64,000 nt of DNA from Triplophysa rosa (lineage: Eukaryota > Chordata > Actinopteri > Cypriniformes > Nemacheilidae): contig NC_079891.1 in NCBI RefSeq assembly GCF_024868665.1, forward strand, positions 34,134,080 through 34,198,079, in the 5' to 3' direction. Shown one piece after another: positions 48,501-60,500 of this stretch. Numbering within the stretch: the first letter of the stretch is position 1; every line of letters begins with the position of its first letter. The position numbers and the translations under genes were made by a program. The notes under the pieces are model-generated. The model searched no databases, had not been told where the DNA came from, and saw only the letters and a list, made by a program, of their open reading frames with translations.

Positions 48501-49424
48501 GTGAAGAAAGAGGTTGTGTTTTTCAACAACTTTCTAATGGATGCAAAAAGACCCTCAATCCCAGAGATGAAGCCTCCGCTCCCTCCTGGACCAGGCCAGG
48601 GTTAGACACCTGTCAATCACGTTGATGATTTATCCATGAAACTGCACACTAAAATGAGCTCTAAACAATCACTGCGTGTCTTTCTCTTCCTGATTTTAGG
48701 AGTGCTTTCACCTGGAGCTCTTCCATTTCCACCCCAGGGTCCTCAAGGCCTAATGGGTTTTGGCCAGCCTCGACCTCCAGTGATGGGTTACGGAGGTGCG
48801 TGTTTGCATTTGACCAAACTGTAGTATTTAGCAGGGCCGGAAATCAGAGATCCTGTACAAAGTTAATGATGCTAGCAGTATTTTGCAATAAAAATGTTTT
48901 CTTGATTCATAGTTCTCTTTTCCAACAACAAAATTGCAGAGCAACCAGTTTTGTGTTCATAGTATTCACAAACTGCTTCAATGTGTATTGTGTAGTAGCA
49001 TGTCCAGTGTTTTTAAACTAAATTTAAAAACTGATGTGACTGCTTTAGCAGACATGTTTTGTTTTTGAAAGCTACGTTAAGACATTTGCGGGTGTTTTAC
49101 CATTAAACAGGTGTTCCACCTTACCCCCCCAACCAGTATGGAGGTGGTAGAGGTAACTATGACAACTTTCGTGGACAAGGCGGCTACCCTGGGAAACCTA
49201 GAAACAACCGGTGAGGCAATTGTATTGCATTGGCATTAGTAATGTTTTTGATCATGTCATATGACTCCCTTAAGTATTGTTAGTTATTTGAGAATAGAAA
49301 AGTTGAATATATCTGCTAGTATGTGCCAATCAGATCTTTGCTTTTCAGAATGATGCGTGGGGATCCTCGCAATATCATCGAGTATCGTGATCTAGACGCT
49401 CCGGATGATGTGGACTTCTTTTAG
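42559..49424 (+). CDS. srrt: Serrate RNA effector molecule, ARS2
   Basis: Nineteen exons: 42559-42677, 42936-43064, 43140-43286, 43497-43685, 45036-45205, 45372-45550, 45647-45760, 45867-46047, 46136-46302, 46386-46447, 46553-46631, 47080-47271, 47363-47533, 47854-48007, 48127-48320, 48444-48600, 48700-48795, 49111-49210, 49349-49424. All are GT-AG and give 891 aa (human SRRT 876). ARS2 binds the nuclear cap-binding complex and directs capped transcripts to processing, export or decay, including primary microRNA processing. Order: Arg/Asp-rich N-terminus (residues 1-85), SERRATE/Ars2 N-terminal helical domain (about 130-250), a Lys/Glu-rich disordered region, an RRM-like fold (about 430-520), a zinc-finger-like [19 protein letters not shown], a Gly/Pro-rich tail, and the C-terminal [14 protein letters not shown] cap-binding motif. 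ACCATGG start context; an acceptor at 42526 implies a 5'UTR exon. Confidence 0.95.
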
Positions 49425-49596
49425 AGCTCCTTTTTATTCTCTGCATTTTAATCTTTTTTTAAGATTATCTCAGCATTTTCTTGTTGGGTTATGTGCATTC
49501 ATTCCAGGAATTCGCTAGCTCTGTCCTTTGTGTTGTGTAACTGCGTGCACTGTTACAGAGTCACCTTGTTGTACTTTTGCCCATTTTTTTGCTTCC

Positions 49597-49602
49597 AATA
49601 AA
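49597..49602 (+). other. Poly(A) signal of srrt
   Basis: AATAAA lies 173 bp after the stop, followed by T/GT-rich sequence as expected of a cleavage site. Confidence 0.75.
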
Positions 49603-50270
49603 ACTTTCATTTGGATGTCATTTGTGTGAATGTTTTATTTGACGATTTATGTGTAACCATTTTAAAGATTCAGTTCATTTTTATTTTGATTAAAGGAATT
49701 TTCTGGGTTCAGTGCAAATCGAGATGTTTTATCTAGTATCTGCCTCATAGTTATTTAAGTTTACATGCACAGTGTCATATACAAAACTATTGTTTTGTGG
49801 TTCCGGTCATTTCACGTTCCTGTTTTTACTTTCAGGTTTTTTGTAATATGAATTTCACTTCCTTAGCTTAGTGTATTGACATGTTAGGGTTCAGCTCATC
49901 ACAATCGTAGTGACATAGCAGGGTTTCATTTTCTTGTCATGTGTATTTTTGTTTAGTAGTAATGGATGGGCTATTGAGAACACTGTAGTTCTTGCCCTGT
50001 TAGTGTTTTTTTAGTCTACTAAATAAGAATAATAGTACTGTGACAATCAAACCTGAATCTCAGAATCATGTTTGCACTTTTGCACCTTGAATATAAAGGA
50101 GTATTAGTTTTTTTCATTTGTTCATGGATTAGTGATTTTACATCCTTTGCCTTTGTTTAAACAACAACAACCTTAATGTTTAGTTATTGTTGATTATCAG
50201 AATGAATATGTCGTTTATTATCTTATGTCTAATATGTTCTCAGTTGCCATGCAACATGTATAACTCATAC

Positions 50271-51515
50271 GTGACCCTGCATCACAAAACCAGTCTTAAG
50301 TAGCACGGGAACATTTTTAGTAAAAGCCAAAAATACAGTGAGGGAAATAATGATTTGATCCCCTGATGATTTTGTAAGTTTGCCTGCTTCAGTGGTCTAT
50401 AATGCTTATGGTGGGTTTATTTTAACTGATCAGGGGAAAAATGTTACATAAAGGTTATAAATGGATTTGCATTTCAGTCAGTGAAATAAGTGTTTGTGCA
50501 AACCTTTTCTGAATCATGTTGATGTTCATTGTCAAACTTCAGACGAGCCAGACGGGCCGCCTTGGGCAGGAGGACCTTGCGGGTGCTTCAGGATTTTAAT
50601 CTATTGTGGCATAACGTGTTACCAATGGTTTGCTTGCTAACTGTGGTCCCAACTGTCTTGAACTCACGAACAAGCTTCTTCCGTGTCTTCTGGGCTGATC
50701 TTTAACCTTTCTCATGATCATCTTTACACCATTGGGGAAATCTTGCAGGGAGCTCCAGACCAAGGGCAATTGATAGTTATTTTGTATTTCTTCTATTTCC
50801 AAATAGGCTAGGTCTGTAGCCTATTCAAGGTTTGTGCAGGTCTACAATCTTGTCCCTGACATCCTTTGAAACCTATTTGGTCTGGACCATGGTGGTGGAG
50901 AGGTTGAAATGGAAGATACAGATTCTGTTGGCAGGCATCTTTCTTAGGAGTACTTTCTTAAAGTGACAGGACTAATCTGTGGTCCATATAGGCACATAAC
51001 CAATCTTTGGAGCCAGAATTCTTGCTGGTTGGTAGGGGATCAAATACTTGTTTCACTGACTGCAATGCAAATCAATTTATAACATTTTTTCCCCTGATTT
51101 TTTATATTTAGTCTCTATCAGTTAAAATAAACCTACCATAAAAATGATAGACCCTTCATTTCTTTGTAAGCAGGCAAACTTACAAAATCAGCAGGGGATC
51201 AAATAAATATTATAGGCTATGGGTCAAAATGATCTTTATGCCATAAATCATTAGGATATTAAGTAAAGATCATGTTCCATGAAGATATTTTGTACATTTC
51301 CTACCGTGAATATATAAAGACTTGATTTTCTCAATATTTTGATTTTTTGCACCCTCAGATTCCAGAGATTTTAACGGTTGTATCTCCGCCAGATATTGTC
51401 CTATCCTAACAAGCCATACATCCATTGAAAACTTAATTATTCAGCTTTCAGATGGTGCAAAAATCTACTTTTCGTAAAAATTAACCCATAAGACTGGTTT
51501 TGTTGTCCAGGGTCA
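50271..51515. mobile_element. GTGACCCTG-type MITE carrying a nested insertion
   Basis: The left end GTGACCCTGCATCACAAAACC at 50271 and the right end GGTTTTGTTGTCCAGGGTCAC at 51515 are inverted copies. The MITE's own sequence stops at 50335 and resumes at about 51213 (GGCTATGGGTCAAAATGAT), in the same order as in the fragment at 36092. The interrupted middle is a Tc1-like element. Confidence 0.75.
50336..51212. mobile_element. Defective Tc1-like transposon
   Basis: It begins after a TA dinucleotide with CAGTGAGGGAAATAATGATT and TGATCCCCTGATGATTTTGT. The right side holds the inverse (ACAAAATCAGCAGGGGATCA). Both are terminal sequences typical of teleost Tc1-like elements. A 68-codon minus-strand frame (50596-50802) and flanking fragments are all that remain inside; no transposase of about 340 aa can be read. 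The far right tip is eroded. Confidence 0.75.
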
Positions 51516-51937
51516 CATATGGACTACAATTATTGTTTGCTCATAAGTGCATTCTCATTTTAAGCCTCTTTGGATTCAAGTGTCTGCTAAATGAATAAAT
51601 GTCACCAAAGCACTTTGTAGTGAGAGTCACCCCAGGGTAACCTAGGGTTAAGATGATCTTTTGAAAGACCTTTTGTCTTCATGACTTAATGATTGCATTA
51701 AGTAACTATTTTGTATCTGGCACATACACAATGATGTAATGTAACTGATTTGTCTTTTGTAAATAGTATTTGGATCATTAAAGTTTATTGCGTACATGCA
51801 CAGTTTTTGGAATGAGGAACTAAAAGTGCTGTGTTTTGCAGAGTCCTCTTATATTTAAGGACTGAAGTGGGAAGTACAGCTCAGACATTTTTGTTGTTTG
51901 GATCTTCACTTGAATCTGGGAACGTTTGTTTGATTCT

Positions 51938-54900
51938 ATGATGCTGTTTAAGAAAATGGAAAGTTCAGAAGGATTCTTGGAAATGGACATGGATCGTGAA
52001 CAGAAGTCAGGATTTCGGAAAGGTACGAGTTCATATATTGAATATTGACTAGTTACGGTACAGTATAAGGATCAGTTCTGGTGTTACTTTATCGATCAAA
52101 TTGGTTACACTTCAGTTGCAGGAGTAGTCCAATCCAATTTTATTTTGCTTTCATCCTGGACAGAGATTTCTATGATTATGTAACACTTCTCACCAAGTGT
52201 CTTCTGTTTGTTGTGACATACCTTCTGTCTTACTTCTTGTTCAATCTATTGACAAAAATGTCAAATGTATTACTGTATACCAATGCTAGAGAGCATGAAA
52301 AATAAAGGCCAAACACAATTACTGGTAATTTAAATAAAAAACATCAACAATCACTAGGTTAAGAACAAGGATTTACTTGGATAAGGACATGCGACAAGCT
52401 TTTATAATCTTTTTATCATATATAATATTTGATGTGGTAAATATTTTACCTTTGAAAAAAGGGGTAAAATGTTTTCTCAGCATGACCTCTGGCGTGATAC
52501 GACCTAGAAAGAGACTTCCTTTATGTATGAAAGAAGTCAACGCTGTCCTTCCAAAACCTTGTGGGTCCAAATTTCGCTGTTTTTCAGGAAATGGAGAAAA
52601 CACTGCGCTTTTGAAATGATTTAATAGCGTGTTGTCAAGCACTTTTAAATACTTTTTATTGGTTAGATTTTTTGCAAAACCCAGTGACAAACATAAAGGG
52701 TGACTAATAATAATGATTTATGGCAAAAAATCAAAATCACAAGAAACGGAGATACAGGGTTTTTGAAGGACATCGGCAAAGTATAAATATCTATAAAGTT
52801 ATGTTGATTTCTGCAGGTGGTCCATGTGGCAGGTGGATGGGTCTCCTTGTGCTTCTGGGAATGGTTGCCATGGTGATTTCCATGGTGATGATATTTGTCA
52901 TCTGTGAGTAGATAAATGTGAATGTTTAAAACGTTTTGCAGTGGTTTATGAAGTGAGTTTTTAAAACAACTGCAATTTAATTGCTTCAATTAATTGAGTT
53001 TGAAATTAGTTGAATATCACAAACCTAAAAGTTTTTTATCAAGAAATAGTGGATGGACTCCAGTTCTAACTTATAGATCACATTAACGCATTAACCAACT
53101 AAATCTAGTAACAACCAAGCAAGTGTAATTCTGCTTTGTCAATTACTTGATGTAGTTAATTGAAAACATTTTTTTTGTTAGGTGGAGACCTGGTGAAGAA
53201 GGTTGTTGAGGTGCAGAATTCAGTGTCCAGTCTGAATTTATATTTGAACAAATCCAGTGACCCAATGCCCAATGGTTAGTATCATTCTTATGTACCAAAA
53301 ATAGGAAATACAAAATATTTACTATAATTTGTATCTGTGAGGAGTTCCAGAAAAAAGGCTGTCCAATATCGAGACGCTGGTGAACAGTTTTAGCTCATCG
53401 TGGAGTTCAGTCACATCCAAACAAGATGGAAACCTGCAAAGACTCGGTGAGAGTTTATTCTTTACTATAAATCTTCTTGTTAATTCTCAACTTTAATCCA
53501 AGACATAAAATGTGATTTGATTGACAGAGCAGCATCAGCCCACGTCTAACACTGAGATAAAGAACCTGCTGCTCACTTTGAGTTCTTCAGTATCAGCGCT
53601 GACCTCCAAACTCAACGATGCAGGTCGAGTCAAAACCAAACAGTCGAACCAAAAAAAGAGACAAAAAGTGGACTTTTACACAAGCATTAAAGATGTTTGG
53701 CAATCAATATTCATTTGGAATAGCTGCATATTATTGTCTTTTTGTAACCTTTACCTTTTGCAAATTTTGTGTCTTCACAGTTAGCAAGCAGGAACAAAAG
53801 CTGACTGAAACAGAACGATTGTTGGACAGTTTGAAGACATCAGTCGCAAATCAACAAAACATACAATGTGACTTTGGTATAGAGCTAAATACATCTTGTG
53901 AAAACCAAGCATTTTATTTTAAAATAAATGAACAAGCTCTGTAAAATGAATTATTTACTATAATTTGTATCCACAAGGAGAAAAGAAATTGACAAATATT
54001 GAGACGTTGGTGAACAGTTGTAGCTCATCGTTGAGTTCTGTCGCATCCAAACAAGATGCAAACCTGCAAAGACTCGGTGAGAGTTTATTCTTATGCTTTA
54101 TTTCTTCTTGTTAATTCTCATCCTTAAACCAAACCTACATGTGATTTGACTGACAGAGCAGCAGCAGAGCGCTTCCATCACTGAGATAAAGAATCTGCTG
54201 CTTAACTTGAGTTCAGCATCCGCGCTCACCTCCAAACTGAACGATGCAGGTCTGAAGATCTTACAGTCATGTAGAAAAAGCATTTCTACCACAAAACAGC
54301 AGGATATAAGTTTCCTTTAGTCACCTTTGTAACCTTCGTGTCTTCACAGTTAACAAGCAGGGACAAAAGCTGACTGAAACAGAATGTAAGAGAAAGAAAC
54401 TAAACACGATATACAGTATACAGTATATATGAATGACAAATATATCTTTTATATAAACATTATATAAACAACGATGAATGGAATAGATTAATAATAAGTG
54501 TTTAATGATCATTTGAAGTGTTTTTTATAATAATTGTGCTTATGTATTGGGTTTTTTTGTTGTGTCTCCTGTTAAAGACACTCTGTCCAACTCACTGAGA
54601 GGAATTCAGAGTTCAGTGTCTAATCTGACTGCATCTGTCATGTCTCTTTCTTCTGAACAACAGACCACTGGTGAGTGAACACTCTTCTGAGCTGAAGTTG
54701 TGTTCAAACATCTTCATCTTCATCTTTGATCTGCCAAACGCTCCTTCAGCGCTTTTCCTATAGTGTACTGGAGAGATGAAACGGACAATTCTGTCTTGTT
54801 TTCAGAAGTGAGAGTCATAAGCAGTCTGAATGAGCTGAAAGCCCAGATAAACAACCAAACAAAATCATCAGGTATGTGTGGAACATGAGTGGAAACTGAC

Positions 54901-56726
54901 CCAGAAATATTTCTTTAGTTAGTCAATGATCAGCATTCTTTCCAAATAATATTACAAGGTTATTATAGTTTATTGTAACAAAAACTAAATCTATTAAAAC
55001 ATGTCAGTTAATTGCAATCAAATCAAATATTAGCCTTTATATTAAAATGAAACTTCTGTCATCATTTACTCCAAAACCTGTATTTTTTTTGTTCTGCAAA
55101 AAAGGAAGATATTTAGAAGAATGTCAGTAACCAAACAGATCTCAACACCCATTTACTGGTATAGTAGGGAAAACAAATACTATGGGAGTCAATGGGGGAT
55201 GAGAAACTGTTTGGTTACTGACATTCTTCCAAATATCTTTGTTTTCGTTCAGTAGAACAAAGACATTTACACAGGTATGGAACAACATGAGGGTGAGTAA
55301 ATGATGACAGAAGTTTCATTTTTGGGTGAATTGTCCCTTTAAAAATCTAAACTAAGCAAAAATTTGAAATGGTGCCTTGACAATAAACTGAAATAAATTC
55401 ACTGTAAAAAAGTCAGGCCCTCAACTCAAAACTTTGTAGTGACTGGTTACATAAAAAAAAAATATATACTATAGTTTGCAAATTATTAACTGAGACAATT
55501 GAAAAACATAGAAAAACATTACAAAAAGTTGAGACCTGAAATTATGTTACAGTGCAGAGGCACTATAATAAACAGAAAATAAATCAAACTAAACTAAAAC
55601 TAAATCTGAAATTACACATATAAATATCACATTTACATTTAGGCATTTAGCAGACGCTTTTATCCAATGTGAAAAAATTATAAATGAAAAAATGAATAAA
55701 AAATAAATAGCAACAACAAACAATAAAATGACGAAACGTTAACATAAAATTAAAATAATTTTACAATAAAACGGAAAGCAAAACAAAAACAACTAGTCTA
55801 GTCTAATGCTGCCTTATTTATTCAGTTGCCTTTGAAAGACACAATACCCCTGCTGAAAATGAATTCTAATGGTTTCCATTACAAATACCATTATAGACCA
55901 TTAGCTGTTTACCATTAATACCCCTCCAAATTTCCTCACACTGTATATAGCCACAGTTATATTTCTGAAGTGACTCTACATATGCTCATTTTTGTTTCCT
56001 TCTGTGAACTGCTGACAGCATATCTCCTCTCTCCCTGTGCAGTGAGATCTGCACCCACCTGTAGATCCGGCTGGACCCCCTACAGCAGCAGCTGTTATCT
56101 GTTCTCCATCAACACGCTGAACTGGACGGAGGCGCGGGATTACTGTAAAGAACAGGGAGCGTCGCTACTGAAACTCGACGGGAGTGAGGCCGAGTGGGTA
56201 AGAAAACCCACTCCTTGTGTCCGTGAGTCCGTGTGTTTTTCTCTCTCTCAGATTTTGCTCCCTTTAGGCTTTTGTGACGCATTTGACCATACCAAATGAT
56301 TACTGGATCGGTCTGACGGATCAGACCACGGGGCTGTGGAGATGGACTGACGGGACTCCTTACATCATGAATAAAGAGTACGTTGATAATATGTGGAACA
56401 TATTCAACCTGTGGTAAACACCGGCCTTTAGGTGGCACGGTATTCGAATGAACTTGAAGCTCAGGAATTGAGTTTTTTTACAAAAGGTGTGTTTCGTGAG
56501 CATTGAAGTTTTGTTTACGAGATGCCCGTCTGCGCCGTGGAAGGAGCTGATGAGAATGTGTCACTGATCTGTTTGCAGACGCTGGAGTGTCGGACAGCCG
56601 GATGACTGGAGAAGTCACGGTCTGGGAGAAGAAGGTGAAGATTGCGGCCATATAACGTGGAGCGGGGAGTTAAATGACTCTCACTGTTCAATAAAATATC
56701 GATACGCTTGCAAAGTCCAGTTTTGA
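51938..56726 (+). CDS. Type II membrane C-type lectin receptor with coiled-coil neck
   Basis: Fourteen exons: 51938-52022, 52817-52903, 53182-53274, 53342-53446, 53528-53623, 53781-53876, 53978-54076, 54157-54249, 54350-54385, 54578-54670, 54806-54871, 56043-56197, 56268-56377, 56579-56726, giving 453 aa. Order: a cytoplasmic tail of about 34 residues without Tyr, one membrane span (WMGLLVLLGMVAMVISMVMI), a long helical neck (about residues 60-315), then a C-type lectin domain. The domain has its Cys framework, WIGL, QPD (GQPDDW) and ELNDSHC. QPD marks galactose-type Ca2+ sites; ND completes the site, though the usual WND has Leu for Trp. Neck exons 4-6 and 7-9 are tandem duplicates. Neck introns are phase 1, so exons can be added or lost without frameshift. 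Closest families: asialoglycoprotein receptor, CLEC10A and CD209-like. Role (endocytic or immune recognition) is inferred. The exon 6 donor is weak. Confidence 0.8.
55046..55342. mobile_element. TTCACCC-type inverted-repeat element in the lectin gene
   Basis: The left half begins AATGAAACTTCTGTCATCATTTACTCC. The right half is its inverse (GGGTGAGTAAATGATGACAGAAG) and ends TTTTTGGGTGAATTGTCCCTTTAA. It lies in the intron before the lectin domain exons. Confidence 0.7.
55629..55670. mobile_element. SINE tail fragment
   Basis: CATTTACATTTAGGCATTTAGC followed by AGACGCTTTTATCC is the conserved SINE 3' domain without the tRNA-like part. Confidence 0.5.
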
Positions 56727-57009
56727 ACCTGACGGTGACTGATGAATGAAGCAAAAAGATCTGAGATGTTATTGCGTTAGTTCAGTTCTGCAGCGCTGTT
56801 TGTGTTTTCATCCGCTGTATGAAAGCATGCGTCAAACCTCTCTGGTTACCTTCTTTACTTGTTCTGAAAGAAATCAAAGAACGTCACCCTAATTATTTGC
56901 TGCTTTATTTCTGTGTTCCACATTTTAAAAGACAAAACTGTGAAAAATACACATGAACGTTACGTGTGCATACTATAGCAATAAGTGTCTTGTTTTTGAG
57001 GTTGTGCAA

Positions 57010-57345
57010 AGTAGCCGACCTCTGTCAGCCCAGGATGCCCATCTGTGCTGTGGAAGATATTTCGCTGGTCTGTTTTGTTCTTTGTACGGTTACATTCACA
57101 CGTTTGCCAGATGCTTTTATCCAGCGTGACAAAGTGCTTTTGAGATTGACCTTTTTTAAGTAGGCTACGGGGTTAAAACCCATGACCTTATGTGCCTCTA
57201 ATGCACGCTCCAATATTGCATCTTGCCACTTTTATTTACTGTTCTGAAAGAAATAAAAATGACTGGAACTTATTTGCTATTTCTGTTTTGTCTGTGTTTA
57301 CGTCATCTGCTTTACTCGTTCGTAAAGAAATTCATTTAAAACAAA
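57010..57345 (+). pseudogene. Relic of a duplicated lectin 3' end, interrupted by a SINE
   Basis: GATGCCCATCTGTGCTGTGGAAG at about 57034 resembles lectin intron 13 at about 56521 (GATGCCCGTCTGCGCCGTGG). TGTTCTGAAAGAAATAAAAATGAC at about 57240 resembles the post-stop sequence at about 56859 (TGTTCTGAAAGAAATCAAAG), in the same order. The last lectin exon, expected between them, is gone. In its place is a reverse-oriented tRNA-derived SINE (about 57092-57232, with GATGCTTTTATCC and GGTTAAAACCCATGACC). Confidence 0.45.
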
Positions 57346-57563
57346 TTCCAAGCTTTGCAACATAGGCAGCTTCTAATTTACGATGTAGATCCTTCTGAGA
57401 ATCTTTACAGACGGCATGCGCAGAACTTCCACCTGTTCATATCTCTTCTCCACACCTCCCGGCTAATCATTACAGCTACTAAACAATCATTACACAACAA
57501 ACTCACACTCACAACACTTTCTCATCACTCAATCTCTGTGAGGACGAGGAGGTTTGAGGAAGC

Positions 57564-60500
57564 ATGGAGGACAAGCAGGAGCCCGGCAGACCCACGTGGA
57601 GCAGGCAGATTGAGTTTACTCTGGCCGGGATCGGATGTGCTGTGGGACTGGGAAACATCTGGAGGTTCCCGTACCTGTGCTACAGGAGTGGTGGAGGTGA
57701 GATGGATGCTTCTGTCTATTAAATGCTATTCTGTCTAATAAAAAAAAACCAAAACATACCGTGGGAGACCTCTTTTGGAAATACAATGGCACATGAATAT
57801 GCTAATCAAAATAACTGTGAAATCAAATCAAAGTAAGTACATTAGTACAAAGATACAGTGTGAGAGTACAAAGTAAACATTGTAACGGAAGTACAGCGCT
57901 GCTTTGTTTTGACTCTTCATTATCGTGCATTGATCAGATGTTCAGTGTGAACTTTTGTTTTCGTATATTGTGTAAAAACTGCTGTTGTGAAGGCATGCAG
58001 ATGTCTGTATGATTTCAGCAGACGTCCACACGTGAGAGATAAAGAGAGTAAAAGTGAATTATCTGTCAATGTGACGTGTGTATGAGCCCGTATCATCGTG
58101 ACATTGCAAACAGTCACTCTACACTGATCTCATATGTCTTCGACTGCTGAATTTACAAAAAAAGAGAGTTTGATATAAAGATAGTCCATGTGGTCATGAA
58201 ATCTGGAAATGTAATTTTTATATTGTGTTTCACAGGCAGGTTTATGTGATATATATATATATATACAGCCGTGGAAAGAATTAAGAGACGATTCCAAAAT
58301 GTCATGTATTGTGGCCATTCCACTTTAGTGTCTGTTGAATTTCAACAAAATCAAACATCGGGAGTGACAAAAAAGTCATCCGACAGCAACGTGAAAGACT
58401 GACAGCATGACAAGACACATGAAAACTGTAATAAAACCAAGGCTGTGACATAAAAGAATCATTTTTTTTTACTTTTCCTAAATACATGTGGAAATATTGC
58501 TGTTGTATTGCTTAAAAGTGAAGATGAACTTGTTTTCATTCCAGTATATATCTGACAAAATACAGAGCATCTTTTCTCTTCTTTTCACCTGTTTCTCCAG
58601 TTTTCATTTTCTGCAAATAGAAACAACAATCTTATTTCAAATATTATTGTTAACAATGAGGAAACAAAACGATCATTTTACCTAAATAAATGCCTAGAAA
58701 AAGTACATTTTGAAATTGTCTTTAATGTTTTCCCACAGCTACTGTACATATGTATCACATAAAACATAGCGGGCCGTTTCTTTGTTAGGCTGTGTTGTGT
58801 GGTTCCATAAAAACATCCACAGAACCTACTGTTCCAAAAAAGGTTCTGAGTAATTGTATAAAGATCTTGGTCTTAATAATGTCTCATTCGTGAATAAATC
58901 ATAGCTTCAGTTTCTTTAATTCATCGTTCGGACTGTAAGAAGTAGTAGTTCATGGTGTGATGTTGTTATTGATATGTTCAGGTGCATTCCTTGTGCCCTA
59001 CCTGATCATGTTGGTTGTACTGGGAATCCCGCTCTTGCACATGGAGCTGACGTTAGGCCAGTATCTGAGGAGGGGACCCGTCCAGGCGTTGACCAAAGCC
59101 TGTCCACTGCTGAAAGGTACCCGTCTGATACGTACACCATTCATATAACATTTGTTTACATTTTACTTCGATATACATTGTTTTATAAAGATATGAAGTG
59201 TTCCCATACTGTACATTCCTCAGGTGTTGGCATGGCAACGGTGGCCATCTCTTTCATCATGTGCACATATTATAATGTCATAATCACGTGGGCGCTGTAC
59301 TACATGTTCAGCTCTTTTCGGAGCGAGCTGGCCTGGGAAAACTGCAACAACACGTGGAACACGGTCAACTGCACAGATCACGTGACCAACAGCTCGTACG
59401 CCTCCACCGCCAGCCAGCAGTTCTTCAAGTACGTTCTCCCCTCCCGTCTCATTGCTTCTCCTCTCTAGTGATTGTTTAATTTTCTTTCAGCAAACACTTT
59501 GGCTAATGTATGATTTCGTGTTGCTAGGACTCAGACAGACTAACTCACCCCTTTGCTCTGTATCGTGAATGAATAAGTTCTTGTCGTCATGTTTGTTGAG
59601 TGCGGTTCATGTCTGACAGCAATGGATGTGTTGGGTCATTCAGTTTTAGGGTGCTGGAGAGGACCCGGGGTGTGGAGGAGACGGGAACGTTGAGATGGGA
59701 ACTTTTTCTCCTGTTGTTGTTGGCCTGGATCCTCGTCTACCTGTGCATCTTAAAAGGGGTCAAATCCACCGGAAAGGTCAAATATCTTTGAGTCCTAAAG
59801 TCATGTTTTTGCAGAAAGTTCCTATAAGGTCTTTTGACTGTGTGTGATGGTTTTGCATTGCAATTATTTTATTTTAAATTTCTGTGATTTATATATAAGT
59901 ATCGTGATTTATGAAGGGCTTCGTTTAATTTTGCTACATATTGTTATTTTTGATTTGTGAGTACATAAGTAAATAGACTTCAAATGGTTTTGTGTGATTC
60001 ATCTAATAAATGGTTCTGTCTTTGAAATAATTGTATGATATTATACGTATTGTAAGTGTGTGTGTGTGTCACAGGTGGTGTATTTCACTGCTCTGTTCCC
60101 GTATGTGGTTCTTCTGGCTCTGCTGATCAATAACGTTCAGCTGCCAGGAGCCATGGACGGCATCCGCTTCTTCATCATTCCAGAATGGAACAAACTGCTG
60201 AATGTGGAGGTCTATACAGTATTATGATTATACGACAATTCCGTTTCTTTTATTATTATTAATGTGTGACGTGAGGTTTCTGACTGTGTATTTCAGGTCT
60301 GGGTTAATGCCGCAGCTCAGATCTTTAACTCCATCGGCATCGGCTTTGGGTCTCTGATGGCGATGGCCAGTTACAACTCCTTCAACAACAACATTCTCAA
60401 GTATTCATAGTCATACCATTTTTTTTACTTGGACATTTGGATTAGTCTATTATATAAGTAAATCCAAATGTCCAGATAAACTGAACAACAAGAAAACATT

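Larger units (their letters stand above)
49640..51937. other. Intergenic between srrt and the lectin gene
   Basis: About half is a nested transposon pair (50271-51515). A SINE-tail fragment (CTTTGGATTCAAGTGTCTGC) lies at about 51568-51605. No exon found. Confidence 0.5.

Noticed and set aside
50596..50802. 68-codon minus-strand ORF as a transposase gene
   Set aside because: It lies within the Tc1-like element but is far too short and no D,D,E catalytic set can be read, so the element is defective.
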